Origin: Sulfuritalea sp.
GTDB taxonomy: Bacteria; Pseudomonadota; Gammaproteobacteria; Burkholderiales; Rhodocyclaceae
Direction of reading: 5' to 3'
Assembly: GCA_016708585.1 (NCBI GenBank)
Contig: JADJFK010000004.1
Coordinates: forward strand, 1 to 64,000
Length of the DNA: 64,000 nt
Shown here: positions 50,117 through 59,844 of the stretch, one piece after another
How the letters are laid out: each line of letters begins with the position of its first letter
How positions within the stretch are numbered: position 1 is the first letter of the stretch
Notes under the pieces: model-generated
The model's database searches: none
What the model saw: the letters and a program-made list of their open reading frames with translations, nothing else
Told to the model about the DNA's origin: nothing
Translations under genes and position numbers: made by a program

Positions 50117-50905
50117 TTACGCGCAAGCGGCGGTGAGCGCCGTGTCGCCGGCGCCGACTTCCGGATGCGGTCGGGCCCGGTCGCGAATTCCGTCCCAACC
50201 CAGTGCGCTGGCGACCTTGGCGAAACTGTCTTCCGGCGGCGCCTCGATCGCAAGTACGCGACCATCCTGCGGATGACGAAACTCGATACTGGTACACGCC
50301 AAGAGCAAGCGCCCGCAGCTGAAACGCTGCAGGAAGAAGCGATTGTGGATTCCCTTGCCCCAGGTCGCGTCGCCGATGATGGGATGGGCGATGTGTTTCA
50401 TGTGGCGGCGCAGCTGGTGTTGACGGCCGGTCCCGGGGGTGAGACTCACCAGCGCATAGCGCGAGGTCGGGTAGCGGTCGATGGCCACGGGCAGTTCGGC
50501 GGTGGCCAGCCGCCGGTACTCGGTGACCGCCGACAGTCCGTCGGTTCTGACCTCGGGCGCGACGCGGCGACCGTAATCGTCGAACCGGCGCGACAGGGCA
50601 TGGTCGATAACGCCGGACTCGGCTGGCCAGCCGCGGACGATGGCGAGGTAGTGTTTTCGCAGCTCGTCGCGCTGGAACTGTCCGCCGACCTCGCGCGCGC
50701 TGTCGGCATCGAGCGCGAACAGCAGCACGCCGGAGGTGCCCTTGTCGAGGCGATGCAAGGGATGCACCCGCCGGCCGATCTGGTCGCGCAGCAACTGCAC
50801 GGCGAAGCGCGTTTCATGGCGGTCGATGTCGCTGCGGTGCACCAGCAGTCCGGCGGGCTTGTTGATGGCGACCAGGCAGTCGTCGCGGTAGAGAATGTCG
50901 AGCAT
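50117..50905 (-). CDS. truC: RluA-family pseudouridine synthase, TruC-like
   Basis: This 262-residue protein has the catalytic Asp in PLHRLDKGTSGVLLFA and the GTGRQHQLRRHMKHIAHPI motif. TruC makes pseudouridine 65 in tRNA; length and N-terminus (MLDILYRDDCLVAINKPAGLLVHRS) fit TruC better than RluA/C/D, since no S4 domain is present. Its last residues (EVGAGDTAL...) are coded by a dispersed repeat copy, so this C-terminal tail is probably acquired. Confidence 0.88.
   Translation of the reverse strand: MLDILYRDDCLVAINKPAGLLVHRSDIDRHETRFAVQLLRDQIGRRVHPLHRLDKGTSGVLLFALDADSAREVGGQFQRDELRKHYLAIVRGWPAESGVIDHALSRRFDDYGRRVAPEVRTDGLSAVTEYRRLATAELPVAIDRYPTSRYALVSLTPGTGRQHQLRRHMKHIAHPIIGDATWGKGIHNRFFLQRFSCGRLLLACTSIEFRHPQDGRVLAIEAPPEDSFAKVASALGWDGIRDRARPHPEVGAGDTALTAACA
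50138..50160 (-). repeat. Dispersed repeat, copy at the 3' end of truC
   Basis: The minus strand reads AAGTCGGCGCCGGCG then ACACGGCG and encodes EVGAGDTA near the C-terminus of the synthase. Confidence 0.6.
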
Positions 50906-51191
50906 GTTGCGCAGGCTGCGGATGAAATGGAAAAAGTCGGTCGAACCAAACTGCCTGACTTGTGTCGGATCAGGAGTCGGCGATGTTACGGTACGGCGCC
51001 CAAGGGTCCTTGATCACTCAAGTGGCCCACACCACCGGAATTTTGACCGCTGCTGCGCCGCATAGTAGTCTTGCACCGACACCGCGCAACAAATGTGCTG
51101 TCGCTTGCGCCGGAATTTCGGCGCCGGTCAAGAATAGCAGCGATTGGGGCGGCACCGGGGAACTGCGAGCCGAGCATTGGGGTGACGGGAA

Positions 51192-51839
51192 ATGAATATC
51201 ATCGCGTGGAGTAGTGAATTTGCCCTGGGCGTCGATGAAATCGACCAGCAGCACCAGGCCCTGGTGGGCATGATCAACGCCCTTGACGCCAGTACCCGCG
51301 ACGATTCTTCGTCGGATACCGTGCGTCAACTGCTGCGCGATCTCAACGACTACGTGCGGGATCACTTCGCTTTCGAGGAACGCCTGATGGCCGGGGGCGG
51401 GTGTTCGCTGGAACTGGTCACCCGGCATCTGGGCGAACATGCCTACTTTCGCAGTGTGCTGAAGGATTTGACGTCCGATTTCGAGAACGGACGGCGTAAC
51501 GTCACTGCTACGCTGATCGAATACCTGGTGCATTGGCTGCTGCACCATATCGTGGTCGTGGACAAGGCCATGGCGCATCAGCTCGATTCCGCGGACCCTG
51601 AACTCGACAAGCGCGTTGCCGCCGTGTTGACGCGCGATGTGGCCGGGGGCTTGAGCGACTCGGAGCGCTACCTGCTGGCGGAACTGCGGCGCGCCAATCA
51701 AGAACTCGAACTGCAGGTTCGCCAGCGCACCCGGATCCTTAACGATCAGAAATACAAGCTGGAAGCCGCTTTGCGCGAGAAGTCGGCTCTGATCGAAAAA
51801 ATGTCGGCCGAGCTTGCGTCACTGCGCCCGACGAATTAG
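51192..51839 (+). CDS. Bacteriohemerythrin with C-terminal coiled coil
   Basis: This 215-residue protein has an N-terminal hemerythrin domain (about 8-135) with iron ligands in DEIDQQHQALV, RDHFAFEERL, HLGEHAYF and HWLLHHIVVVDKAM. A helical extension follows (about 155-205, ELRRANQELELQVRQRT). Such fusions usually sense oxygen or nitric oxide and signal through the coiled coil, but no output domain is present here. No operon partner is nearby. Confidence 0.9.
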   Translation: MNIIAWSSEFALGVDEIDQQHQALVGMINALDASTRDDSSSDTVRQLLRDLNDYVRDHFAFEERLMAGGGCSLELVTRHLGEHAYFRSVLKDLTSDFENGRRNVTATLIEYLVHWLLHHIVVVDKAMAHQLDSADPELDKRVAAVLTRDVAGGLSDSERYLLAELRRANQELELQVRQRTRILNDQKYKLEAALREKSALIEKMSAELASLRPTN

Positions 51840-52063
51840 CCGCCGGCAGAATGTCTCGGCGCCGTGCGCGCGCCTGCGGTCCGGTCCCGGCCATCCGTGT
51901 CGCGATTTGCAGCAGACGCCTGGGCATCCGCAGCCCGGGCGGTGCGTCGCGGGTGCCGACTGCCTGCAGGGCCAAGTCCGAGCTTGATTCTTTTCCCGCC
52001 TTCTTTCATAATTCGCCCCTCGCTTGGCCGGTGTTTGCTTCGGCAGGCGCGCAGTTTTCGGTG

Positions 52064-52139
52064 GTGGCTGTAGCTCAGTTGGTAGAGTCCTGGATTGTGA
52101 TTCCAGTTGTCGTGGGTTCGAGTCCCATCAGCCACCCCA
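52064..52139 (+). tRNA. tRNA-His(GUG)
   Basis: This 76-nt tRNA has acceptor GTGGCTG/CAGCCAC, D arm with AGCTCAGTTGGTAGAG, anticodon loop with GTG in GGATTGTGATTCC, T arm GTGGG-TTCGAGT-CCCAT and encoded CCA. The base before position 1 is G (52063), opposite C73, as needed for the tRNA-His G-1. Confidence 0.96.
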
Positions 52140-52152
52140 CCCAAATTCCGCA

Positions 52153-52962
52153 TCATGACCGGCGCCGGTGTTCTGCAGGCGCCTTGCAGGCTATCCAAGG
52201 CCCTGCGGATTTCCCTAGTGGATCCTGACGATAAAAATCGCGCAATTGCGCATAGACCTCCGGGTACTCGCTCCTGAGCAGTTCCGGGGTTTCGAAAAAT
52301 GCTTCGCTGGTGACGGCAAAGAACTCGTTGGGCATTTCCGCGCCATACGGATCGAGGGGCGTATCCTCGCCGGCATCGACGCGTCGCCGAAAGTCGCCGA
52401 AGGCCGCGCTCATGACGTCGATCCAGCGCCGCCGCGACATGCCGGCATGCAATGGCGGCAGGCCGTCGGCGTCGCCGCTTTTCATGTCCAGCTTGTGGGC
52501 GAACTCGTGGATCACCACGTTGATGCCGTCGGCGTCTTCGGCCTGGTCGAACCAGGAAATCAGCACCGGGCCGCCGTACCAGGCTTCGCCCATGACTTCG
52601 TCGTCGTATTCATGCACCACGCCGTCCTCGTCGATCATGCGGCGCGGGATCACGAAGTCGCCCGGATAGACCACGATGCCGACCCAGCCGGCATACCAGT
52701 CGAGGCCGAGGTGCAGGATCGGCAGGCAGGCCTGCAGCGCGATGGTGAGCTGGATGCGGGGCGTGAGCTGCAGGCCCTGCGCGCCGCTCCACTGTTTCTC
52801 GGCGATGAGCTGGCGGGCCAGCAGGCGCAGGCGGGCATGTTCGTCGGGCGTGAGATGGCCGAGGAAGGGCAAGCCGGCCTCGACCTGGTCCCAAAGCGGT
52901 TCCGGGATCCGCAGGCGATCGCCCCGGCGGCGGCGCCACCAGTCAAAAAGCGTGCGCATCAT
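52153..52962 (-). CDS. mtfA: Zinc peptidase MtfA
   Basis: This 269-residue protein has the metallopeptidase motif HEFAHKLD near 150 and the surrounding GVVHEYDDEVMGEAWYGGPVLISW segment of MtfA (DgsA anti-repressor). In E. coli MtfA binds the glucose regulator Mlc; whether an Mlc exists here cannot be seen. Start ATG 52962 overlaps the upstream transporter's stop (ATGA). Confidence 0.92.
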   Translation of the reverse strand: MMRTLFDWWRRRRGDRLRIPEPLWDQVEAGLPFLGHLTPDEHARLRLLARQLIAEKQWSGAQGLQLTPRIQLTIALQACLPILHLGLDWYAGWVGIVVYPGDFVIPRRMIDEDGVVHEYDDEVMGEAWYGGPVLISWFDQAEDADGINVVIHEFAHKLDMKSGDADGLPPLHAGMSRRRWIDVMSAAFGDFRRRVDAGEDTPLDPYGAEMPNEFFAVTSEAFFETPELLRSEYPEVYAQLRDFYRQDPLGKSAGPWIACKAPAEHRRRS

Positions 52963-53849
52963 GTCCGGTGCCGGGTGTTGAGCCAGATGCCGGAAAGGAT
53001 CAGGCCGATGCCGGCGGCATGATACGGCGCCGGCGTTTCGTCGAGAAAGATCATCGCCAGCACGATGGCAAACGCCGGCACCAGGTGCATGAACAGCCCG
53101 GCACGGGCCGCGCCGACTTCGGCGACGCCGCGATTCCACAGGATGTAACCGAGGAAGGCGGGGAAGACGCCGGTATAGACAATGCCGGCGATCGATCCCG
53201 CGCTGGCGATCACATGGCGGCCCCGGGCCATTTCCCAGAGATAGAACGGAAACAGGAACAGCAGCCCGGTAAAGCTGATCGCGGCGAGGAAGGCCAGCGG
53301 ATGCACCGCCGGCCGGCGCGCCAGCAACAGGGTGTAGGTCGCCCAGGCCACCACCGAGGCCAGGATCCAGAGGTCGCCGACATTCAGCGTCAGATCGAGC
53401 AGGCGCCGCATTTCGCCGCGGGCGACGATGGCCAGCACGCCGGCCAGTGACACCAGGATTCCCGTCGCCTCGCGCAAGTGCAGGCGCCGGCCCATCAGCA
53501 GCCACGAAATCAGCACGATCATGATCGGGATGAAGGAGTTCAGCAGCGTACCGTTGATGGCGGTGGTGTGTTGCAGGCCGCCATAGACCAGCACGTTGTA
53601 GCCGCCGGTGCCGAGTGCGCCGAAGAACAGCAGCCAGGGCCAGGCGGCGCGCAGTTGCGGCCAGTCGCGACGCACATGGGGCAGGGCCAGCGGCAGCAGG
53701 CAGAGCAGGGCCACCATCCAGCGCCAGAAGGAGAGCGCCACCGGCGGCAGTTCGGCGTGAAAGGCGCGGCTGACGATCCAGTTGCCGGCCCAGAACAGGT
53801 TGGCCAGCGTCAACAGCAGGTAGGGGGAGAGGCGAAGGGGTTTGGTCAT
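52959..53849 (-). CDS. EamA/DMT-family transporter
   Basis: This 296-residue protein has ten predicted membrane helices in two EamA repeats (YLLLTLANLFWAGNWIVSRAFH at the start, then VGDLWILASVVAWATYTLLLA in the second). It belongs to the drug/metabolite transporter superfamily; substrate unknown. Start ATG 53849 follows the conserved MTKPLRLSPYLLL. It is coupled to mtfA downstream. Confidence 0.9.
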   Translation of the reverse strand: MTKPLRLSPYLLLTLANLFWAGNWIVSRAFHAELPPVALSFWRWMVALLCLLPLALPHVRRDWPQLRAAWPWLLFFGALGTGGYNVLVYGGLQHTTAINGTLLNSFIPIMIVLISWLLMGRRLHLREATGILVSLAGVLAIVARGEMRRLLDLTLNVGDLWILASVVAWATYTLLLARRPAVHPLAFLAAISFTGLLFLFPFYLWEMARGRHVIASAGSIAGIVYTGVFPAFLGYILWNRGVAEVGAARAGLFMHLVPAFAIVLAMIFLDETPAPYHAAGIGLILSGIWLNTRHRT

Positions 53850-53964
53850 GGATGGAGGATTATGTCCCCGTCCGCGTGCGGCGGGGACGGTATTCCGGCA
53901 CTGTGGCCTGATCGGCGCGGGAGGGGGGCCACGGCCGGAGCGTGCCGCATGGGATAATCCGGCC

Positions 53965-56154
53965 ATGGTCTCCGTGGTGCATTCCCTGCAGCAATCCGAT
54001 GGCGAGGCTGCCGCACTGTCGCAATTGCGTCTGGGCATGTCCGACGCGGCGGCAGGGCGCATTGTCGACGCCCTGGCATTGGCGCGCGAAGCCTACGGCG
54101 AAAAGCTGCTCGGTACCGGAGAGCCGATATTGCAGCACGCCCTGGGCATGGCCCTGATCGTCGCTTCGCTCGACCTCGATGCCGATGCCCGCGTCGCCGC
54201 CCTGCTGTTTGCGGCCAGCGACCATGTCGAGGATTGCGCCGGGCGCCTGAAAGTCGGCTATGGCGATACGGTGGCCGGACTGGTTGCCGGCCTGCACCGC
54301 CTTGGCAGCCTGCGCCCGCTGACGCGCGCTGCGGCGGCCGAAGGCGTGGCCGGAGTCAAGGCGCAGACCGAGATCCTGCGCAAGATGCTGCTGGCCATGG
54401 TCGATGACATCCGCGTCGTCCTGCTGCGCCTGGCGAGCCGCGTGCAGACCTTGCGCTTCCTCAACAACCGGCCCGGCGCGGTGCGCGAGGAGATGGCGCA
54501 GGAAAGCCAGCTGATCTACGCGCCGCTGGCCAACCGCCTGGGCATCTGGCATGTGAAGTGGGAGCTCGAGGATCTTTCCTTCCGCTACCTGGAGCCGGAA
54601 ACCTACAAACGCATCGCGACAATGCTCGATGAAAAGCGCTCGGAACGCGAGGCTTTCATTGCCGCCGCGGTGGCGCGCCTGCAGGCGGAGATGGCCGCCG
54701 CCGGGGTTCACGCCGAAGTCTATGGCCGGCCGAAGCACATCTACAGCATCTGGAACAAGATGCGCGGCAAGGACATCGACTTTGCCGAGGTGTACGACGT
54801 GCGTGCGGTGCGCATCATCGTCGATGACATCAAGGACTGCTATACGGCGCTGGGTATCGTGCACCACCTGTGGCAGCCGATCCACGGCGAATTTGACGAC
54901 TACATTTCCCATCCCAAGGGCAATTTCTACCGCTCGCTGCATACCGCCGTCGAAGACGAGGGCGGCCGCTCGCTGGAGGTGCAGATCCGTACCCGCGAGA
55001 TGCACGAGCACGCCGAACTGGGCGTGGCTGCCCACTGGCGCTACAAGGAGGCGGGCAGCCCGGCGAAGGCGGGCGGCGCCTACGAAAACAAGATTTCCTG
55101 GTTGCGGCAGCTGCTCTCGTGGCGCGACGAAATCGCCGATTCCGCCGAATGGGTGCAGCAGTTCAAGCGCGCCGCGCTGGATGACACGATTTACGTGCTG
55201 ACGCCGCAGGACAAGGTGATCGACCTGCCGCGTGGGGCCACTCCGCTGGATTTCGCCTATCGGCTGCATACCGATCTCGGCCATCGCTGTCGCGGGGCGA
55301 AAGTCGATGGCCACATGGTTTCGCTGAATACCCCCCTGCAGAACGGCCAGCGCGTGGAGATTGTCAGCATCAGGAGCGGCGGTCCGTCGCGTGACTGGCT
55401 GAATCCGGCGCAGGGCTACCTCGCGACACCGCGCGCACGCGCCAAGGTCAAGCAATGGTTCGCCGCCCAGGACGAGGCGGAGCAGCTCGCGCAGGGACGC
55501 AGCCTGGTCACCCGTGAGCTGCAGCGCGAAGGGCGGACCCAGGCCAGCCTCGACGAGCTGGCCGCCAAGCTCGGCCTGAAGTCCGCCGAGGCGCTGTTCC
55601 TCGGCGTGGCGCGCGGCGAGGTCGGCATGCGGGCAATCGACACGGCGCTGCGCGGTGGTGCGGAAGCCCTGGCGCCGGAGCCGGAAATCCTCATGCGCAA
55701 GAGCCGCGCCGGCGACAGCCGCATCCTGGTGGTGGGTGTGGACAAGCTGCTGACGCAGATGGGCAAGTGCTGCAAACCGATGCCGCCCGATGCCATCACC
55801 GGCTTCGTCACGCGCGGCAAGGGCATCTCGATCCATCGCGTCGAGTGCGTGAACTACCGCAACATGGCGGCGCGCAATCCCGAGCGGGTCATCGGCGCCG
55901 AATGGGGAGAGCAGGCAGGGGCGATCTATCCGGTCGACCTGGTGGTGGATGCCGCCGACCGCCAGGGCTTGCTGCGCGACATCTCCGACGTCCTGTCGCG
56001 CGAGAAGATCAACGTCACCGCGGTAAGGACGCGATCGCGCGCCGGCTCCGCCCGCATGAGCTTCGTCGTCGAACTGCCGGGCACGGAAATTCTTGCAAGA
56101 GTGCTATCCTTGCTGCATGAGGTGCCCGGAGTGGTCCGTGCGACGAGAGGCTGA
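53965..56154 (+). CDS. relA: RelA-type GTP pyrophosphokinase
   Basis: This 729-residue protein has an N-terminal pseudo-hydrolase domain in which the HD motif is lost (AALLFAASDHVEDC, no HD pair), the synthetase domain (about 235-345, YGRPKHIYSIWNKM, DIDFAEVYDVRAVRIIV), the TGS domain (about 395-455, IYVLTPQDKVIDLP) and a C-terminal ACT domain. It makes (p)ppGpp in response to uncharged tRNA on the ribosome. The degenerate hydrolase indicates RelA, so a separate SpoT should exist elsewhere. Start ATG 53965, 117 bases from the divergent transporter. Confidence 0.94.
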   Translation: MVSVVHSLQQSDGEAAALSQLRLGMSDAAAGRIVDALALAREAYGEKLLGTGEPILQHALGMALIVASLDLDADARVAALLFAASDHVEDCAGRLKVGYGDTVAGLVAGLHRLGSLRPLTRAAAAEGVAGVKAQTEILRKMLLAMVDDIRVVLLRLASRVQTLRFLNNRPGAVREEMAQESQLIYAPLANRLGIWHVKWELEDLSFRYLEPETYKRIATMLDEKRSEREAFIAAAVARLQAEMAAAGVHAEVYGRPKHIYSIWNKMRGKDIDFAEVYDVRAVRIIVDDIKDCYTALGIVHHLWQPIHGEFDDYISHPKGNFYRSLHTAVEDEGGRSLEVQIRTREMHEHAELGVAAHWRYKEAGSPAKAGGAYENKISWLRQLLSWRDEIADSAEWVQQFKRAALDDTIYVLTPQDKVIDLPRGATPLDFAYRLHTDLGHRCRGAKVDGHMVSLNTPLQNGQRVEIVSIRSGGPSRDWLNPAQGYLATPRARAKVKQWFAAQDEAEQLAQGRSLVTRELQREGRTQASLDELAAKLGLKSAEALFLGVARGEVGMRAIDTALRGGAEALAPEPEILMRKSRAGDSRILVVGVDKLLTQMGKCCKPMPPDAITGFVTRGKGISIHRVECVNYRNMAARNPERVIGAEWGEQAGAIYPVDLVVDAADRQGLLRDISDVLSREKINVTAVRTRSRAGSARMSFVVELPGTEILARVLSLLHEVPGVVRATRG

Positions 56155-56206
56155 AAGTCGACCGTTATCGGCCCAATGATGCAGGGATTCGGACGAGGGA
56201 TGTAGC

Positions 56207-57352
56207 GTGAGTACAGTAGCGCTGGATTTTGAGAGAACGCACGAGTGGGTCGCGGTAAACAGCTACCGGGTGCGAATCGCCGCGTTTGCCCTGATGGCAA
56301 TTCCGATTGCCCTGCATGTGCTGCCGCAAAGTCCGGGCGCGTTGTTCTGGGTCGCCTTCCTGCTGCAGTTCGCGGCCTATCCGCACCTGATGCAGTGGCG
56401 CATCCGGGCTTGCGAGCACGCCGAGAAGGCCGAACTCGACAACCTGGTCGTCGATGCGGTGGTGTCCGGCGCCTGGGCGGCGGGGCTCGGTTTCCCGTTG
56501 TGGATCACCGTCGCCCTGTGCCTCGCGACGCTGCTCAACCACACCATCATGCGCGGCCTGCCGGGCATCCTGATCTGTCCGGCGGCGCTGCTCAGCGGTG
56601 CCCTGGCGTCAACCACGGTGATCGCCTTCCGCGTGTCCGCCGATACCGACGGACTGGTGACGCTGGCATCCATCATCGGCCTGGCGATCTACCTCTCCCT
56701 GATGGGGGTCGAGTTCTTCACCTACATCCGCCGGTTGCAGGAGGTGCAGGGCGCCGTTGCTGCACAGAAGCAGATCCTCGAGGACGCCAACGCCGCATTG
56801 CACGAGCAGATCAGAACCATCCACGATTTGCAGGAAACGCTGCGAGAGCAGGCCAACCGTGACTCGCTCACCGGCCTGTTCAACCGGCGCTACCTCGAAG
56901 GCACGCTGGAACGGGAAATTGCCCGTTGCAAGCGCGAGGAAACCCCGATTTCCATGTTGTTGTTCGACATCGATCATTTCAAGTTGATCAACGACACCTA
57001 TGGCCACCAGGCCGGCGACGAGGTGTTGCGGGTGTTGGCGCGGATACTGCAGGATAGTGCGCGCGCCGAGGACATCGTCTGTCGCTATGGTGGCGAGGAA
57101 TTCCTGCTCGTGTTGCCGAAAATGCCGTTGAATATAGCCCGCGAACGCGGCGAATACCTGCTGCGGCTGTTCGAAGCCACGGTGGTCGTGTTTGGCGAAC
57201 GCCGCATCCGCATCACCACCTCGATCGGCATCGCCGGGACGCCGCTGCACTCGGATTTCGCCGAGGGCCTGATTCGATGCGCGGACGAGGCGCTCTACCT
57301 GGCCAAGCACAATGGCCGGAATCGGGTGGTCACGTTTGGAGATGCCATGTAA
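56207..57352 (+). CDS. Membrane-bound diguanylate cyclase
   Basis: This 381-residue protein starts at GTG 56207. Five to six membrane helices in the first 170 residues form a MASE2-like sensory domain. A coiled linker (about 180-215) and GGDEF domain follow (about 215-375, FDIDHFKLINDTYGHQAGDEVL; active site GGEEF). It makes cyclic di-GMP. No RxxD autoinhibitory site is evident. Confidence 0.9.
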   Translation: MSTVALDFERTHEWVAVNSYRVRIAAFALMAIPIALHVLPQSPGALFWVAFLLQFAAYPHLMQWRIRACEHAEKAELDNLVVDAVVSGAWAAGLGFPLWITVALCLATLLNHTIMRGLPGILICPAALLSGALASTTVIAFRVSADTDGLVTLASIIGLAIYLSLMGVEFFTYIRRLQEVQGAVAAQKQILEDANAALHEQIRTIHDLQETLREQANRDSLTGLFNRRYLEGTLEREIARCKREETPISMLLFDIDHFKLINDTYGHQAGDEVLRVLARILQDSARAEDIVCRYGGEEFLLVLPKMPLNIARERGEYLLRLFEATVVVFGERRIRITTSIGIAGTPLHSDFAEGLIRCADEALYLAKHNGRNRVVTFGDAM

Positions 57353-57442
57353 GGCGGCGGCGGGGCAAGCGGTTCAGGCGCAGTCCCCGAAAGTCGGCGG
57401 CGCGTGGTCCCGGCCAAGGCGGAGTTGCCCAATCCGCCGCCT

Positions 57443-58204
57443 TCAAGTCAGGCGTGCGGCGATGTGACCGAGGTGCAGGCGGGGCAGGGCGGCGCGCAGA
57501 CGCTCGGGATGTGCCGAAGCCTGCAACAGCAGGCGGCCCGATCCGTGCGCGAGGTCCGCGGCAAGACGCCGTGCCTGCCGCGCAACCGCGTCGGCGACAT
57601 CGACCAGCTGCGCACGGGTTCCGATCGCCTGCTTCAACAACGGCGCGAGAAAGCTGTAATGCGTGCAGCCCAGCACGATGCGGTCGACGCCTCGGTCCAG
57701 CAGCGGCTCGATGCGGGCACTGACGTCGGCCGCCAGGGCCGGGTCATCCAGTTGCAGCATTTCGACGTGCGTGGCCCAGCCGGGGCAGGGCTCGACGACG
57801 ACCTCGACCCGGTGCGCGTGGTCGCGAACAAGTTTCCTCAGACGCTGGCTGCGGGCGGTGGCTTCGGTGGTCAGGACCGCGATGCGGCCAGTCCTGGTTT
57901 CTTGCGCCGCCGGTTTGATGCCGGGTTCGACGCCGACCACGGGCATGCCGGGATGGGCGGCGCGCAGGGCATGTACCGCCGTGGCAGTCGCGGTGTTGCA
58001 GGCCACCACCAGCAGGCGGCAGCCCTCATTTGCCAGATGCTCGCCGATGGCCAGCACGCGACGCTGGATCTGCGCTTCGCTCTTGTTGCCGTAGGGGACG
58101 TGGGCGGTGTCGGCGTAGTAGACGAAGTCCGCCTGCGGCAGGGCCTCGACCAGGGCCGCCAGCACCGAGAGGCCGCCGAGGCCGGAATCGAAAACGCCGA
58201 TCAT
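57443..58204 (-). CDS. murI: Glutamate racemase
   Basis: This 253-residue protein starts MIGVFDSGLGGLSVLAAL and has the two catalytic Cys in VVACNTATATA and LGCTHYSFL. It supplies D-glutamate for peptidoglycan. ATG 58204 chosen because the MIGVFDSG N-terminus starts there. A variant dispersed repeat lies just upstream. Confidence 0.95.
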   Translation of the reverse strand: MIGVFDSGLGGLSVLAALVEALPQADFVYYADTAHVPYGNKSEAQIQRRVLAIGEHLANEGCRLLVVACNTATATAVHALRAAHPGMPVVGVEPGIKPAAQETRTGRIAVLTTEATARSQRLRKLVRDHAHRVEVVVEPCPGWATHVEMLQLDDPALAADVSARIEPLLDRGVDRIVLGCTHYSFLAPLLKQAIGTRAQLVDVADAVARQARRLAADLAHGSGRLLLQASAHPERLRAALPRLHLGHIAARLT

Positions 58205-58232
58205 GATGGAAAAGTTCCCGAAGGGACGCACT

Positions 58233-58255
58233 GCGCTGGCGCCGGCGATACGGCG
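58233..58255 (+). repeat. Dispersed repeat variant upstream of murI
   Basis: GCGCTGGCGCCGGCG followed by ATACGGCG. It lacks the leading AAAGTCGG of the other copies but matches the remainder. Confidence 0.45.
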
Positions 58256-58310
58256 ATCATGGCTTGGCGATGCGCCCGGTCACCCGGAGTGTCGGTGACA
58301 GAACCGATGT

Positions 58311-59831
58311 TCAGGCTACCTTGACCGGAATCTTGCCGATCTTCGCCTGCCATTCCTTCGGCCCGGTGATGTGCACCGAGCTTCCCGCCGAATCGACGGC
58401 GACGGTGACCGGCATGTCTTTCACGTCGAATTCATAGATGGCTTCCATGCCAAGGTCGGCAAAGCCCACCACTTTGGCCGACTGGATGGCCTTGGCCACC
58501 AGGTAGGCGGCGCCGCCGACGGCCATCAGATAGGCGGACTGGTTGTCCTTGATCGCCTCGATCGCCGCCGGGCCGCGCTCGGCCTTGCCGACCATCGAGA
58601 TCAGGCCGGTCTGCTCCAGCATCATGCGGGTGAATTTGTCCATCCGTGTCGCGGTGGTGGGACCGGCCGGGCCGACCACCTCGCTGCCGACAGGATCGAC
58701 CGGACCGACGTAGTAGATGACGCGGTTGGTGAAGTCGACCGGCAGTTTCTCGCCCTTGGCCAGCATGTCGGCGATGCGCTTGTGCGCGGCGTCGCGGCCG
58801 GTCAGCATCTTGCCGTTGAGCAGCAGTTTTTGTCCGGGCTTCCAGGCAGCGACCTGGGCCTTGGTCAGGCTGTTCAGGTCGACGCGGGTGGCGGTGGCGG
58901 AATCGGCCTGCCAGGTGATCTTGGGCCAGTCTTCGAGGCTGGGCGGTGTTAGCCTGGCCGGGCCGGAGCCATCGAGGTGAAAGTGGCAGTGGCGCGTCGC
59001 CGCGCAGTTGGGAATCAGCGCCACGGGCAGGTTGGCGGCATGGGTCGGGTAGTCGAGCACCTTGACGTCAAGCACCGTGGTCAGGCCCCCGAGGCCCTGC
59101 GCGCCGATGCCGAGGGCATTGATCTTTTCGTGGAGTTCGAGGCGCAGTTCCTCGGCTCTGGTCTTGGCCCCTCGGGCTTTCAGGTCCTGGATGTCCACCG
59201 GCGCCATGATGGCTTCCTTGGCCAGCAGCATGGCTTTTTCCGGCGTGCCGCCGATGCCGACTCCCAATATTCCGGGCGGGCACCAGCCGGCGCCCATGGT
59301 CGGCACCGTCTTGAGCACCCAGTCGACCAGGTCATCGGAGGGATTGAGCATGGCGAACTTGGCCTTGGCTTCCGAACCACCGCCCTTGGCCGCGCAGATG
59401 ACCTCGATGTGGTCGCCGGGCACGATCTCGTAATGCACCACCGCCGGGGTGTTGTCCCTGGTGTTCTTGCGCGTGCCGGCGGGATCGGCCAGCACCGAGG
59501 CGCGCAGGGGGTTGTCGACATTGCCGTAGGCGCGGCGCACGCCTTCATTGACCATTTCCTGCACCGAGAGCGTGGCATCCCACTGCACCTGCATGCCGAC
59601 CTTGAGGAACACCAGGGCGATGCCGGTGTCCTGGCAGATCGGGCGGTGGCCCTCGGCCGACATGCGGCTGTTGGTGAGTATTTGCGCGATGGCGTCCTTC
59701 GCCGCCGGGGATTCCTCGCGCTCGTAAGCCGCACCGAGCGCCGTGATGTAGTCGAGCGGGTGGTAGTAGCTGATGAACTGGAAGGCGTCGGCGATGGACT
59801 GGATCAGGTCTTCCTGCTTGATGACGGTCAT
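58311..59831 (-). CDS. Class I fumarate hydratase
   Basis: This 506-residue iron-sulfur fumarase has N-terminal ICQDTGIALVFLKVG (Cys ligand), GAGWCPPGILGVGIGGTPEKAM (GGTPEKA) and C-terminal domain features (GPTTATRMDKFTRMML, GKAERGPAAIEAI). It hydrates fumarate to malate in the citric acid cycle. It is the intact homologue of the stub at 308-376. Confidence 0.95.
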   Translation of the reverse strand: MTVIKQEDLIQSIADAFQFISYYHPLDYITALGAAYEREESPAAKDAIAQILTNSRMSAEGHRPICQDTGIALVFLKVGMQVQWDATLSVQEMVNEGVRRAYGNVDNPLRASVLADPAGTRKNTRDNTPAVVHYEIVPGDHIEVICAAKGGGSEAKAKFAMLNPSDDLVDWVLKTVPTMGAGWCPPGILGVGIGGTPEKAMLLAKEAIMAPVDIQDLKARGAKTRAEELRLELHEKINALGIGAQGLGGLTTVLDVKVLDYPTHAANLPVALIPNCAATRHCHFHLDGSGPARLTPPSLEDWPKITWQADSATATRVDLNSLTKAQVAAWKPGQKLLLNGKMLTGRDAAHKRIADMLAKGEKLPVDFTNRVIYYVGPVDPVGSEVVGPAGPTTATRMDKFTRMMLEQTGLISMVGKAERGPAAIEAIKDNQSAYLMAVGGAAYLVAKAIQSAKVVGFADLGMEAIYEFDVKDMPVTVAVDSAGSSVHITGPKEWQAKIGKIPVKVA

Positions 59832-59844
59832 GGGCGGCTCCGGG

